From Candidatus Anoxychlamydiales bacterium (GTDB taxonomy: Bacteria; Chlamydiota; Chlamydiia; Chlamydiales; SM23-39): 14,375 nucleotides of DNA. The position numbers and the translations under genes are program-made. Where the stretch lies: contig JAAKFW010000013.1 in the NCBI GenBank assembly GCA_011064905.1, forward strand, positions 1-14,375, given 5' to 3'. Below, one piece after another: positions 7,016-14,374 of this stretch (within the stretch, counting starts at the first letter, position 1; each line of letters opens with the position of its first letter). Below the pieces are notes generated by a model. The model saw only the letters and a list, made by a program, of their open reading frames with translations, had not been told where the DNA came from and did not search any database.

Positions 7016-7723
7016 CTACAATTTTGCTAAAAGATTTAATTTTTCAAAGCTTTTTTTCAAATTAGCATTTTGAGGTTTATCAAGAGCGTCATTCTCTTGT
7101 AGCCACCTAATATATCCTTTTGGTACCTCAGAGAGTTTCTTGCCCTGATGTTTTCCAAAAGGCATGTATTCAACTAAATCACTTTTTTCCTCATATAACA
7201 ATTTTAAAACAGTCTCTATATCAAGATCATCAATCATCTTTTCAAAGACCTTATGTAAGACAATAACATCATTCAAAGCTCTATGAGCTTGATTAGCCTC
7301 AATATTATACATCTCTCTTAAATATTGAAGAGAATGTTTAGGAAGATCAGATCTATACTTTCTTGCCCATTTTAATGAATCTATAAATGGAATATCAAGC
7401 ATTTTTAGATCAGCTCTATTAAATTCAGCTTCTAAGAAAGGTTTATCAAAACTATCATTGTTATGAGCTATGAGTATAGTATCAGATCCACAAAACTCAA
7501 TAAATTTTTTCCCAATGATATCAAAAGTTGGAGCATCTTTTACCATATTATCTGTGATGTTACAGATATTGGTTGAAACTTCTGGAATAGCCATATTTGG
7601 ATTAATAAGCTCTTCAAAAGTTCTGTTTTGCTCAGGGTCAAAAGCGGCTAACTCAATAATACGATCTTTTTGAGAGCTGAGGCCTGTTGTTTCTGTATCG
7701 TAATAGATTGGTCTTTTTGTCAT
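7016..7723 (-). CDS. dnaQ: DnaQ-family 3'-5' exonuclease (DEDDh), with C-terminal accessory domain
   Basis: This 235-residue protein carries all DEDDh exonuclease residues: Asp9 and Glu11 in YDTETTG (ExoI), Asp93 in HNNDSFD (ExoII), and His147 with Asp152 in HRALNDV (ExoIII). The enzyme would remove 3' nucleotides using two metal ions, either as proofreading epsilon subunit of DNA polymerase III or as a free exonuclease. After the nuclease domain (1 to about 165), the C-terminus has the motif YMPFGKHQGKKLSEVPKGYI (186-205). This resembles the small DUF3820-type module found behind several bacterial DnaQ-like exonucleases; it is not the polymerase-binding tail of E. coli epsilon. The ATG follows AAGGA at good spacing. 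The gene leads a two-gene unit with the SDR. Chlamydiae have more than one dnaQ-like gene, so its identity as the replicative epsilon is not certain. Confidence 0.88.
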   Translation of the reverse strand: MTKRPIYYDTETTGLSSQKDRIIELAAFDPEQNRTFEELINPNMAIPEVSTNICNITDNMVKDAPTFDIIGKKFIEFCGSDTILIAHNNDSFDKPFLEAEFNRADLKMLDIPFIDSLKWARKYRSDLPKHSLQYLREMYNIEANQAHRALNDVIVLHKVFEKMIDDLDIETVLKLLYEEKSDLVEYMPFGKHQGKKLSEVPKGYIRWLQENDALDKPQNANLKKSFEKLNLLAKL

Positions 7724-7786
7724 AAGATGTCCTTAAAATATATAAATGTTATTATCAATAAAAATATCTTAGCAAAAAAAAATATT

Positions 7787-7855
7787 ATGATTAAGAAACT
7801 TTTGATTTTTTTAACTTTCTTTTTTCTAAGTGGTTGCTATCAAAGGTTTGGCTAA
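7787..7855 (+). CDS. Possible tiny lipoprotein (22 residues)
   Basis: The ORF encodes MIKKLLIFLTFFFLSGCYQRFG. It has a Lys-Lys n-region, a 10-residue hydrophobic core and a near-ideal lipobox LSGC, which would give a lipidated mature peptide of only six residues (CYQRFG). It lies alone on the plus strand in the 137-bp gap between two minus-strand genes. No convincing ribosome binding site precedes the ATG, only an A-run. It could be a real micro-lipoprotein, the remnant of a longer gene, or chance in AT-rich DNA, where Phe/Leu/Ile-rich ORFs arise readily. The lipobox at the correct distance is the main argument in favour. Confidence 0.35.
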   Translation: MIKKLLIFLTFFFLSGCYQRFG

Positions 7856-7860
7856 AAGAT

Positions 7861-8781
7861 TTATAACCATTTTTTTCTAGCAAAAATAAAGACTGAAACC
7901 AACGATATTAAGATCGTTATAGTGATTAGTATTAAAAAAGCGTGAGGATTTGTTTCTAAAGGAAGTTTAACGTTCATTCCATAAATAGATGCAATGATCG
8001 TCGGAATTGTAAAAATTATAGTGATAGCAGTCAAAAGCTTGATCGTTTTGTTAACATCATTAGTAAATAAAATCTGATAGGAGTCTCTAAGAGATCTAAT
8101 GCTTTTTATACTAATAGAGCATAAATCTTCAGATTGTTTAACTGCAATCATTAGATCTTGAAGTAGATCATAATCTTTTTCATATAAAGATATGTATCTT
8201 CCGGAAAATATAGCTTCTAAAACGTTTCTAAGAGGTACTAAACTAGATAAATATTGATTTAAAACTTCTTCATTTTTTGTTAATACTACTATTGCTTTGT
8301 TAGTGACAGCTTGCATTTGCTGCTCTTGGGCCAGCACAGCATTTCTAACTTGTTTTATCTTAGTTGTAAAATCTTGAGTTATTTTTAAGAGAATATAGAG
8401 TAAAAGTTTAGATTTTTGAGTAGTAGCTAGTTTAGATTTGCTCTCAATTATAGTTTCAATAATTTTACTTTTTTGTGGGCAAATAACTACGATATAGCTC
8501 TCTGTTAAAATTATGGCTACAGTTGTTGTATGCATCCCTTTTTCTAAGTCTGAAGAGTTTCTTGCATAGAGTATTATACTATTATTTACATGCTCAATTC
8601 TTGGAATTTCATATTTATCTAAGGTATCTAAAATATCATCAATCTCAATGTTTGCGATTTCAGAGATTTTTTTTAGGTCATCCATATTAGCATCTGAAAT
8701 GTTGATGAGTGAACCGGGTCTAAAGTCATCAATCTTTTGAAATATCTCATCGCGAATTGCTTTATAATAAATCTGAAACAT
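7861..8781 (-). CDS. corA: CorA-family magnesium/divalent cation channel
   Basis: CorA forms a pentameric inner-membrane channel for Mg2+ and sometimes Co2+ or Ni2+. The N-terminal cytoplasmic funnel domain spans about 1-240 and ends in a long stalk helix. Transmembrane helix 1 (about 249-268 counted from the upstream ATG) ends in the diagnostic YGMN selectivity motif (269-272). A short acidic loop (LPLETNPHAF) and helix 2 (283-302) follow, and the protein ends in basic KKWL, typical of the family. Two ATGs are available, at 8787 and 8781. The AAGAGG-like ribosome binding site is only about 3 nt from the first but 8 nt from the second, so the 306-residue form starting MFQIYYKAI is chosen. The gene lies 57 bp downstream of lpxD on the same strand and may be read through from it. 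I recall no corA at this place in C. trachomatis. Confidence 0.93.
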   Translation of the reverse strand: MFQIYYKAIRDEIFQKIDDFRPGSLINISDANMDDLKKISEIANIEIDDILDTLDKYEIPRIEHVNNSIILYARNSSDLEKGMHTTTVAIILTESYIVVICPQKSKIIETIIESKSKLATTQKSKLLLYILLKITQDFTTKIKQVRNAVLAQEQQMQAVTNKAIVVLTKNEEVLNQYLSSLVPLRNVLEAIFSGRYISLYEKDYDLLQDLMIAVKQSEDLCSISIKSIRSLRDSYQILFTNDVNKTIKLLTAITIIFTIPTIIASIYGMNVKLPLETNPHAFLILITITILISLVSVFIFARKKWL

Positions 8782-8838
8782 AACCATTCCCTCTTAATAT
8801 TACTACTTATCAGTAAATAAGGGGTATTTCAAGTAAAT

Positions 8839-9870
8839 TTAAAGATTTTTTGTTTTTTCTTCTAAAGTAGAGAGTTTGTCTTCTAGCTTTTTTAGAGTTT
8901 TAGAAAGATTTTTATAAGTGATGAATTGTCTGTTATAGTCATTTAGATCGATAGCAGGGGAGCCTCTAAATTTCCCTTTTTTAAGGTTTTTAGAAACACC
9001 AGATCTAGTAGCTAGCTGAACAAAAGATGCAATTTCTACATGGCCGGTTACTCCGACTTGGCCTCCCATAATAACAAAATCACCAATCTTGGACGATCCT
9101 GCAATGCCCGTCTGAGCTGCTATTGCTGTGTTTTTGCCTATCTCCACATTGTGAGCTATCTGCACTAAATTATCGATCTTAGTGCCTTTTTTGATGATTG
9201 TAGATTTGAATCTAGCCCTGTCTATACAAGAATTTGCTCCAATCTCAACATCATCTTCAATGATAACATTTCCGACCTGTTCTAACTTTTTAAATGAACC
9301 ATCTTTTTGATGTAAATATCCAAATCCACAAGATCCAATAATAGCGCCACTTTGAATAATTACTCGATCTTTTATGATTGAAAATTTTCTTATTGTCACG
9401 TTTGAGTGAATGATAGTTTCTTTTCCAATAGAGCTATTTGGACCAATATATACCCCAGAACCAATAAAAGTTCCATCAGCAATATCAACCCTCTCATCTA
9501 TAACTGAGTTGGGCAGTATTACAACATCTTTTCCTATCTTTGCGCTTTTATGAATAACAGCACTTTTATGAATAGCTTCAAACCCTGATAACTTATCTTC
9601 TTTTGAAAAAAAGATTATAATTTCTTGAAAAGTTTTAGATGCATCATCTGATACTAAATAGTTTTTGTTTTGTTCTAGCTTTGTATCTTTATCAACACAA
9701 ATAACTCCTGCTTTAGATTTTAACATTGAATCAAAATAACGAGTATTTGCTAAAAATGAAGCCTCACTATTTGAGGCTTCATCTAATGAATTCACTCCAG
9801 ATATTTTAAAATTAGCATCTCCAATGAGTTTACTAGATGTTAGAGAAGCTAATTTTTTTAATGTTATCAT
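8839..9870 (-). CDS. lpxD: UDP-3-O-(3-hydroxyacyl)glucosamine N-acyltransferase
   Basis: LpxD catalyses the third step of lipid A synthesis, moving a 3-hydroxyacyl chain from acyl carrier protein to the 2-amino group of UDP-3-O-acylglucosamine in the cytoplasm. The 343-residue length is normal. An N-terminal uridine-binding domain (about 1-95) is followed by a left-handed beta-helix of hexapeptide repeats (about 100-295), visible as repeated I-G-x and V-x-I units. The catalytic histidine is His240 in LVQIAHNVEIG. The sugar-binding segment IIGSCGFGY (177-185) has Cys where many homologues have Asp. A Lys/Glu/Leu-rich C-terminal helix (315-343) would form the trimer coiled coil. Its ATG follows directly on the TAG stop of ompH without an intervening base, so translation is very likely coupled. 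This neighbour order (bamA-ompH-lpxD) is widespread in Gram-negative bacteria. Confidence 0.96.
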   Translation of the reverse strand: MITLKKLASLTSSKLIGDANFKISGVNSLDEASNSEASFLANTRYFDSMLKSKAGVICVDKDTKLEQNKNYLVSDDASKTFQEIIIFFSKEDKLSGFEAIHKSAVIHKSAKIGKDVVILPNSVIDERVDIADGTFIGSGVYIGPNSSIGKETIIHSNVTIRKFSIIKDRVIIQSGAIIGSCGFGYLHQKDGSFKKLEQVGNVIIEDDVEIGANSCIDRARFKSTIIKKGTKIDNLVQIAHNVEIGKNTAIAAQTGIAGSSKIGDFVIMGGQVGVTGHVEIASFVQLATRSGVSKNLKKGKFRGSPAIDLNDYNRQFITYKNLSKTLKKLEDKLSTLEEKTKNL

Positions 9871-10482
9871 CTATTGTATCTTTTTTGCTGGAGCTTGTTT
9901 TGTATCAGCTATTATTTTGTTTTCATCTTTAGTAACTTCTTCATTTTTTACTGTCTCTTTATCAAAGTTTCTATCCATCTGTTTTATAACAAGTTCTGTA
10001 ATATCAATCTTTGGGTTGTTATAAAAACAAGCTTCTTTGTTTAGAACAAAATCAAGTTTTTTATTCTCAGCTATTGACTCAGATGCTTTAGAAATGTTAG
10101 ATGACATCTTCTGAATAAAAAAGTAATTTGCTTGATTCAAAATTTGATAAAGCTGATTTTGATACTTTGCTAAATCTTGATTAAGAGCGCTTTGCTTCAT
10201 CTTTAGCTCTTCTTCAGCTTCTGGTGAAAGTCCATCTAAATAATCTTGATCTTCAAATTTTGCAGATACATCTCCGAGCTCTTTTTCGGTCTCTTCAATT
10301 AATGTTGACCACTGTTTTTTTATGTTTTCTAATTGCTCTTGCTCATTTTTGCCATATTTAGAGTCTGTAAGACAGGTCATGAAATTTACAACCCCAATTA
10401 CTGATTTAGATTCTATTGCAAAAAGCGAACTTGAACATATTAATAATACTATTAAACTTAAAATAAAACGCTTCATTTTCAT
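9871..10482 (-). CDS. skp: Skp/OmpH-family periplasmic chaperone with extended C-terminus
   Basis: The 203-residue protein starts with a clear signal peptide: basic MKMKR, hydrophobic LSLIVLLICSSS, and likely cleavage after LFA near residue 22. The mature part has the Skp pattern: a short beta strand (IGVVNFMTCL), a long charged, coiled-coil-prone helical arm (about 42-130), then a returning strand with LDFVLNKEACFYNNPKIDIT. Skp trimers hold unfolded outer-membrane proteins for delivery to the BAM complex. The last 30 residues, rich in Lys, Glu, Asp and Thr (KETVKNEEVTKDENK), extend beyond E. coli Skp (161 residues including signal) and look disordered. The ATG lies 8 nt after AAGGAG. The gene sits 22 bp after bamA and abuts lpxD, as expected for this envelope operon. 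Confidence 0.9.
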   Translation of the reverse strand: MKMKRFILSLIVLLICSSSLFAIESKSVIGVVNFMTCLTDSKYGKNEQEQLENIKKQWSTLIEETEKELGDVSAKFEDQDYLDGLSPEAEEELKMKQSALNQDLAKYQNQLYQILNQANYFFIQKMSSNISKASESIAENKKLDFVLNKEACFYNNPKIDITELVIKQMDRNFDKETVKNEEVTKDENKIIADTKQAPAKKIQ

Positions 10483-10504
10483 TTTACTTACTCCTTTTTG
10501 TTAA

Positions 10505-12892
10505 TTAAAATTGTCCGCCCATATAAAAGAAGAGCGATTGTCTATCTTTCTTTCCTCTTTTAGGATTTATAGGGCGTCCCCAACCAATTGTTATTGGCAC
10601 GCGATTCATTACCTCTAATCTAAGTCCTATCCCAACACTAGCTCTAGGTCTTTTAATATTGTATTTTTCAAAAGACACAGCTCCAGCGTCTGCAAAAAAG
10701 AAAATATCGGCTAGTGGTTTGATTAATTCTTGATTGTATTCAATAGAAAGTAGCATAGAAGAGATTCCACCTTTTGGATCATCTTTAGCATTATCATCCG
10801 TCATTTGAGGTCCTATGATATATGGTTTATATCCTCTAACTGTTTTTTCTCCACCTAAAAATAATCTCTCTGAAATAGGGACTTTTTCGTTGATTTTTTT
10901 TTCTCTGGTGCTAAATGGATTTAAAAAGGTTAAATTAAATCGATATTTCATAGTTCCTTTTAACCAAAGGGGATAGTAGTAGGTATTGTTAAAAGCTAGT
11001 TTTAAAAAGTCATATTTACCGCCTATTCCAACATATTCGGTATCCAAGTTTGAACGAAGACCTCTATGAGGTTTATACGAGTTGTCAGTTGAGTCATAAG
11101 ATAGGAATGGACCTGCTCCTGAAATTAGTCCTTCAGAATCTTTTTGATTGTCTTTTATAACCTGCTCTCTTTCATCTACAGGTGTAGCTTTGATTATTTT
11201 ATTTTTTACAATATTATCAGAATTTCTAAGTCTATATCTAAGTCCAACACTCCAATAAGTAGAAAATGGATATGCTGTATATACAGAGCCACCAAGTGTT
11301 CTGATTCTATAATCTTTAGATTGGAGTCTTGAATGTGTTCCGCTAAATTCAAAACCAAGTTTCCATAAAGTATCCCTAAAATATGGATTCATCCAAGTCG
11401 CTGAATAATTGCTTTGACGCTTTCCTAGAGTTCCTTTTAATTGAGCATATTCTCCTCCGCCTCTTAAAGCTGAAGGACCGTGTCTAAATATTTTATAAAG
11501 GCCAGTATAATCAAAGTTGTTTTCTGTAACATCTACAGTTCCACTAACATTATCAGTTGAGCTAAGCGCTGCTGAAAAAGATAAATGGCCAGTTGATTCT
11601 TCATCAACTTCAATATGAACATCTCTGTAATTTGGTCCTAAAGATTCATCAGAAGATTGAACTGCATATACATTTACATTTTTGAAATACCCCATGTTTT
11701 CTAATTTCTGCTCTGTTGCTTTTAGTTTTCTTGAATCAAATTTTTGACCTGGAACTAAAAGAGATTCTCTTAAAATTACATTGGGTTTTGTGGTTTTATT
11801 GCCATAGATTTTAATAAGACCGATTTTATACTCTTCGCCTTCATCAATGTAAAAATTAACATTATAAATAGGCTCGTTTTCTTGAAGATATGTGTCAAAG
11901 TAAATATTTGCATCAATATAGCCTTTCGTTCCATATGCATCTTTTATGGCATTTGTAGTTGCTCTTATTTTATCTGGAGAAAAGATCTCGCCCGGATGAA
12001 CTAAAAAACTATTTATTACTTCATCATTTGTAAGGAGACAGTTTCCCTCAAATGTAATTTTACCAAAGCGATATAAGATGCCTCTATGAGCTATAATTGT
12101 GATAATAATTTTACCAGTTTGAGGAATCTCAAATATTTCAATATCTACTTTAGCATCAGCATAACCTTTGTTTTGAAAGAAGTTGATGATATTCATTTTA
12201 TCTTGCTCTGCAGCTTCTTCTTTATATGTTCCTGTGTCAGTTATCCAGCTAGTTAATAGATTGTATTTTCTGGTTTGCATTGCCTTTATAAGGTCTGTTT
12301 GCTCTTCTTTAGTAAAGCCTTCAAAGTAAATATTTTGAATTCTTCCAGATTTACCCTCTTTTACGTAGATATCTATTTTAACTTCATTTTTATAATCTAA
12401 AAGCTTTTCTTTAAATGATATTTGAGTTTCAAAATAACCTTTTTTTACATAGTATTCGTTTATTTTATTAAGAGCTGCATTGAATTTTGCTTTGTTAAAG
12501 ACACTAAATGGTTTTACGCCAAGTTCCTTTTGAAGTTTACTTGTAGAAACATTTGTATTCCCATGGAATGTTATCTTGACAATAGTTGGTCTTGCCCAAA
12601 GCTTTATAGTTACATAAATTTTATCATCTTTTACTTCAAAGCTAGGTTCTATTCTATCGAACTCTTCTGATAGCTTTTTTAAATCACTATCAAAAGTTCT
12701 TTGTGAAAAGAGTTCTCCTGCTTTAGTGGTGAGTTTAGTTAAAATTACTTGAGTATCATATCCTTTGTCTTTTGCATTTTCGATTTTTATTTGAACATCA
12801 GCGATTTCTTTTTTTTCAAAACTGTCATTTGCAAACAGGAATGAGCTTAGAAAAAGCAACACTAAAGATAGATACCTAGATGTTTTTATCAT
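10505..12892 (-). CDS. bamA: Outer membrane protein assembly factor BamA (Omp85)
   Basis: BamA inserts beta-barrel proteins into the outer membrane. The 795-residue protein has a signal peptide (1-21, cleavage likely after LFA), five predicted POTRA domains (about 29-98, 103-179, 183-270, 274-352 and 355-431) and a C-terminal 16-strand barrel (about 434-795). POTRA domains show the recurrent ITFHGN, IYFEGF, ITFEGN and IKIYGN strands and KGY turns. In the barrel, the loop 6 motif VRGY (685-688), preceded by LFLGG, is intact, and the protein ends in Phe within FFYMGGQF, the usual beta-signal. Start: ATG 6 nt after AAGGA. An AU-rich hairpin lies immediately upstream of this ribosome binding site. 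The gene follows recR by 68 bp and precedes skp and lpxD, the order I recall for C. trachomatis (CT240-CT243). Confidence 0.96.
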   Translation of the reverse strand: MIKTSRYLSLVLLFLSSFLFANDSFEKKEIADVQIKIENAKDKGYDTQVILTKLTTKAGELFSQRTFDSDLKKLSEEFDRIEPSFEVKDDKIYVTIKLWARPTIVKITFHGNTNVSTSKLQKELGVKPFSVFNKAKFNAALNKINEYYVKKGYFETQISFKEKLLDYKNEVKIDIYVKEGKSGRIQNIYFEGFTKEEQTDLIKAMQTRKYNLLTSWITDTGTYKEEAAEQDKMNIINFFQNKGYADAKVDIEIFEIPQTGKIIITIIAHRGILYRFGKITFEGNCLLTNDEVINSFLVHPGEIFSPDKIRATTNAIKDAYGTKGYIDANIYFDTYLQENEPIYNVNFYIDEGEEYKIGLIKIYGNKTTKPNVILRESLLVPGQKFDSRKLKATEQKLENMGYFKNVNVYAVQSSDESLGPNYRDVHIEVDEESTGHLSFSAALSSTDNVSGTVDVTENNFDYTGLYKIFRHGPSALRGGGEYAQLKGTLGKRQSNYSATWMNPYFRDTLWKLGFEFSGTHSRLQSKDYRIRTLGGSVYTAYPFSTYWSVGLRYRLRNSDNIVKNKIIKATPVDEREQVIKDNQKDSEGLISGAGPFLSYDSTDNSYKPHRGLRSNLDTEYVGIGGKYDFLKLAFNNTYYYPLWLKGTMKYRFNLTFLNPFSTREKKINEKVPISERLFLGGEKTVRGYKPYIIGPQMTDDNAKDDPKGGISSMLLSIEYNQELIKPLADIFFFADAGAVSFEKYNIKRPRASVGIGLRLEVMNRVPITIGWGRPINPKRGKKDRQSLFFYMGGQF

Positions 12893-12907
12893 TATGATTC
12901 CTTATTA

Positions 12908-12948
12908 TTTTACTTTTGAGTTTTGATTATAAAAAATCAAAAGTAAAA
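12908..12948 (-). promoter_or_regulatory. 12-bp hairpin in the recR-bamA gap, just upstream of the bamA ribosome binding site
   Basis: TTTTACTTTTGA (12908-12919) and TCAAAAGTAAAA (12937-12948) are perfect inverted copies around a 17-nt loop. A second, smaller hairpin (TTTTGATT 12921-12928 with AATCAAAA 12935-12942) reuses the same transcript 5' arm, so the two cannot form together. In the bamA transcript the large stem ends 4 nt before the AAGGA ribosome binding site. It lacks a following T-run and is therefore not a standard terminator; an RNA processing or translational control element is possible. Confidence 0.45.
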
Positions 12949-12960
12949 AATCAACAAAGT

Positions 12961-13554
12961 CTAAAACGATTGTCTTCCAACAAAAGCCTGAGTTAGGGTT
13001 GTTCTGTCTATATAATCTAAAGAAGTGCCTATTGGAAGTCCAAAAGCGAGTCTAGAAACATTAATTTTATAATCTAAAAGTTCTTCTTTTATATATAGAG
13101 AAGTTGCATCCCCTTCAATTGTTGAATCCAATGCTATAATCACTTCACTAATTGAAAAATTTTCAATTCTTTTTTTTAACCGAGTAATATTTTCTTCATC
13201 GATCTCTTTTCCTTCAATAGGGGAGATCAAAGTCTCTAAAATATGATAAAACCCATTATATGTTTTAGTTTTTTCAAGTAAAAAAACATCTCTAAACGAT
13301 GATACTATACATAATTTTTTTGAATCTCTCAAATTGCTATCACAATACTTACAGATATTTTCAGCAATTAAGCAGCCGCAAGTACTGCAATACAATATAT
13401 TTTTTTTTAAATCTTTAAAAAGATTACCTAGATCATCTAGCTCAAAATCACTATATTTAAGTAATTCAAAAGCAAACCTCTCTGCAGTTTTTGCTCCTAC
13501 CCCTGATAATTTCTTTAAATAATGGATAAGCTTTAAAAGATCTTTTGGATACAT
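12961..13554 (-). CDS. recR: Recombination mediator protein RecR
   Basis: RecR, with RecO, helps load RecA on single-stranded DNA at gaps. The 197-residue length matches the family. The N-terminal helix-hairpin-helix LSGVGAKTAERFAFELL (16-32), the four-cysteine zinc site CSTC (56-59) with CKYC (68-71), the Toprim domain (about 79-175) with EVIIALDSTIEGDATSLYI (137-155), and the C-terminal LPIGTSLDYIDRTTLTQAF (173-191) are all recognisable. Ser85 replaces the Glu that is common in the first Toprim motif. No strong ribosome binding site precedes the ATG, but the start fits homologue lengths, and a TATAAT lies 28 bp upstream. It is the first gene in the recR-bamA-skp-lpxD cluster. Confidence 0.95.
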   Translation of the reverse strand: MYPKDLLKLIHYLKKLSGVGAKTAERFAFELLKYSDFELDDLGNLFKDLKKNILYCSTCGCLIAENICKYCDSNLRDSKKLCIVSSFRDVFLLEKTKTYNGFYHILETLISPIEGKEIDEENITRLKKRIENFSISEVIIALDSTIEGDATSLYIKEELLDYKINVSRLAFGLPIGTSLDYIDRTTLTQAFVGRQSF

Positions 13555-13581
13555 ATATTTAGTTTTTTAATAACACTTCAA

Positions 13582-13587
13582 ATTATA
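13582..13587 (-). promoter_or_regulatory. Candidate -10 box upstream of recR
   Basis: A perfect TATAAT on the minus strand lies 27 nt before the recR ATG and would give a leader of about 20 nt. No good -35 box is seen at 16-18 bp. The 259-bp gap to the next gene otherwise shows only T-rich, featureless DNA and no terminator. Confidence 0.35.
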
Positions 13588-13813
13588 AATATAGCAAAAA
13601 AATGATTTTAAATGAAGAAAAGAAATTTTTTATAAAAATGTTTGTAGGATATTTTAATTTATCAATACAGAATCGTCATGGTTTTTAAAAAAAAGTGATA
13701 ACTATCTCATTTTTGCTCTCTTCTTTTTTCAAGCGCCAATTAAAAATATAGAAAAACTTATGCTTTAGTTTAGATGTCTTTTTTTCTCTTTTCATTCTCT
13801 GTCATGTTTTTTC

Positions 13814-14374
13814 TTATTCAGCTAATGCTAAGCGCTCTTTCCGTGCTTGCATTGTTTCTTCAAAGGCTTTTAAAATTGCAGATTTAGCTTTAGCTATGGT
13901 GATTTTTTTACTATAAGAAGGAGATGGTGAAGATGAAGAAGAGGATGAAGATGAAGAGGAGGCTTCGATAAATCTTTTTAATTCATCTCTTGCATTCTCT
14001 ATTTGATTCATTGCAAGATATAGTTTTATTTTACTTAATGTTAGCGCGTTATATTCCTTGCCGTCAGATTCATAGTATAGGCTTAAAAGTTCAGTTTGCC
14101 GTTTGGTAAACATCTTTATCAAGTCACTAGAATAACGCTTAAAACGATCTGTATTATTTACCTTACTAAAGCTAATAAGAGTCTTAATGCCCTGAGCAAT
14201 CTCGTCCTGACCACCTAGCCTGTCAATTGAGGTGCTAGGATTTTCTAACAAAGAAGAAAAGAAACTATCGAATAAATCACCTGTCTTATCTATAACCCAT
14301 TGCATTAATTCATCAAGTCTTTTATCTTCTGGTTTGGTTGCTCTATGTTTTCTATAAAAATTAAGTGCCTTGGA
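13814..14374 (-). CDS. Partial hypothetical protein with poly-serine tract (N-terminus beyond window)
   Basis: The frame is open through the right window edge: 23 further codons precede the internal Met at 14305, so the true start is probably outside and 186 residues are visible. The sequence is mostly helical. A TPR-like helical pair (ALTLSKIKLYLAMNQIENAR and following residues) precedes a linker of 11 consecutive serines, then PSPSYSKK and a basic/acidic C-terminal helix ending KERLALAE. No membrane segment or signal peptide is visible in this part. I do not recognise the family. The poly-Ser linker is encoded by mixed TCA/TCT/TCC codons. A secreted or host-directed protein is conceivable for a chlamydial genome but not shown. 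Confidence 0.65.
   Translation of the reverse strand, partial: SKALNFYRKHRATKPEDKRLDELMQWVIDKTGDLFDSFFSSLLENPSTSIDRLGGQDEIAQGIKTLISFSKVNNTDRFKRYSSDLIKMFTKRQTELLSLYYESDGKEYNALTLSKIKLYLAMNQIENARDELKRFIEASSSSSSSSSSSPSPSYSKKITIAKAKSAILKAFEETMQARKERLALAE

Noticed and set aside
9824..10024. Plus-strand hydrophobic ORF over the skp/lpxD junction
   Set aside because: The hydrophobic look comes from reading the complement of Lys/Glu-rich codons in skp; the minus-strand genes are unambiguous.
13300..13302. Loss of the Toprim glutamate in RecR (Ser85 in LCIVSSFRDV)
   Set aside because: As I recall, this position also varies in RecR of other bacteria (Gln in Bacillus), RecR Toprim is not known to need catalysis, and the rest of the protein is well conserved. 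It does not indicate a broken gene.
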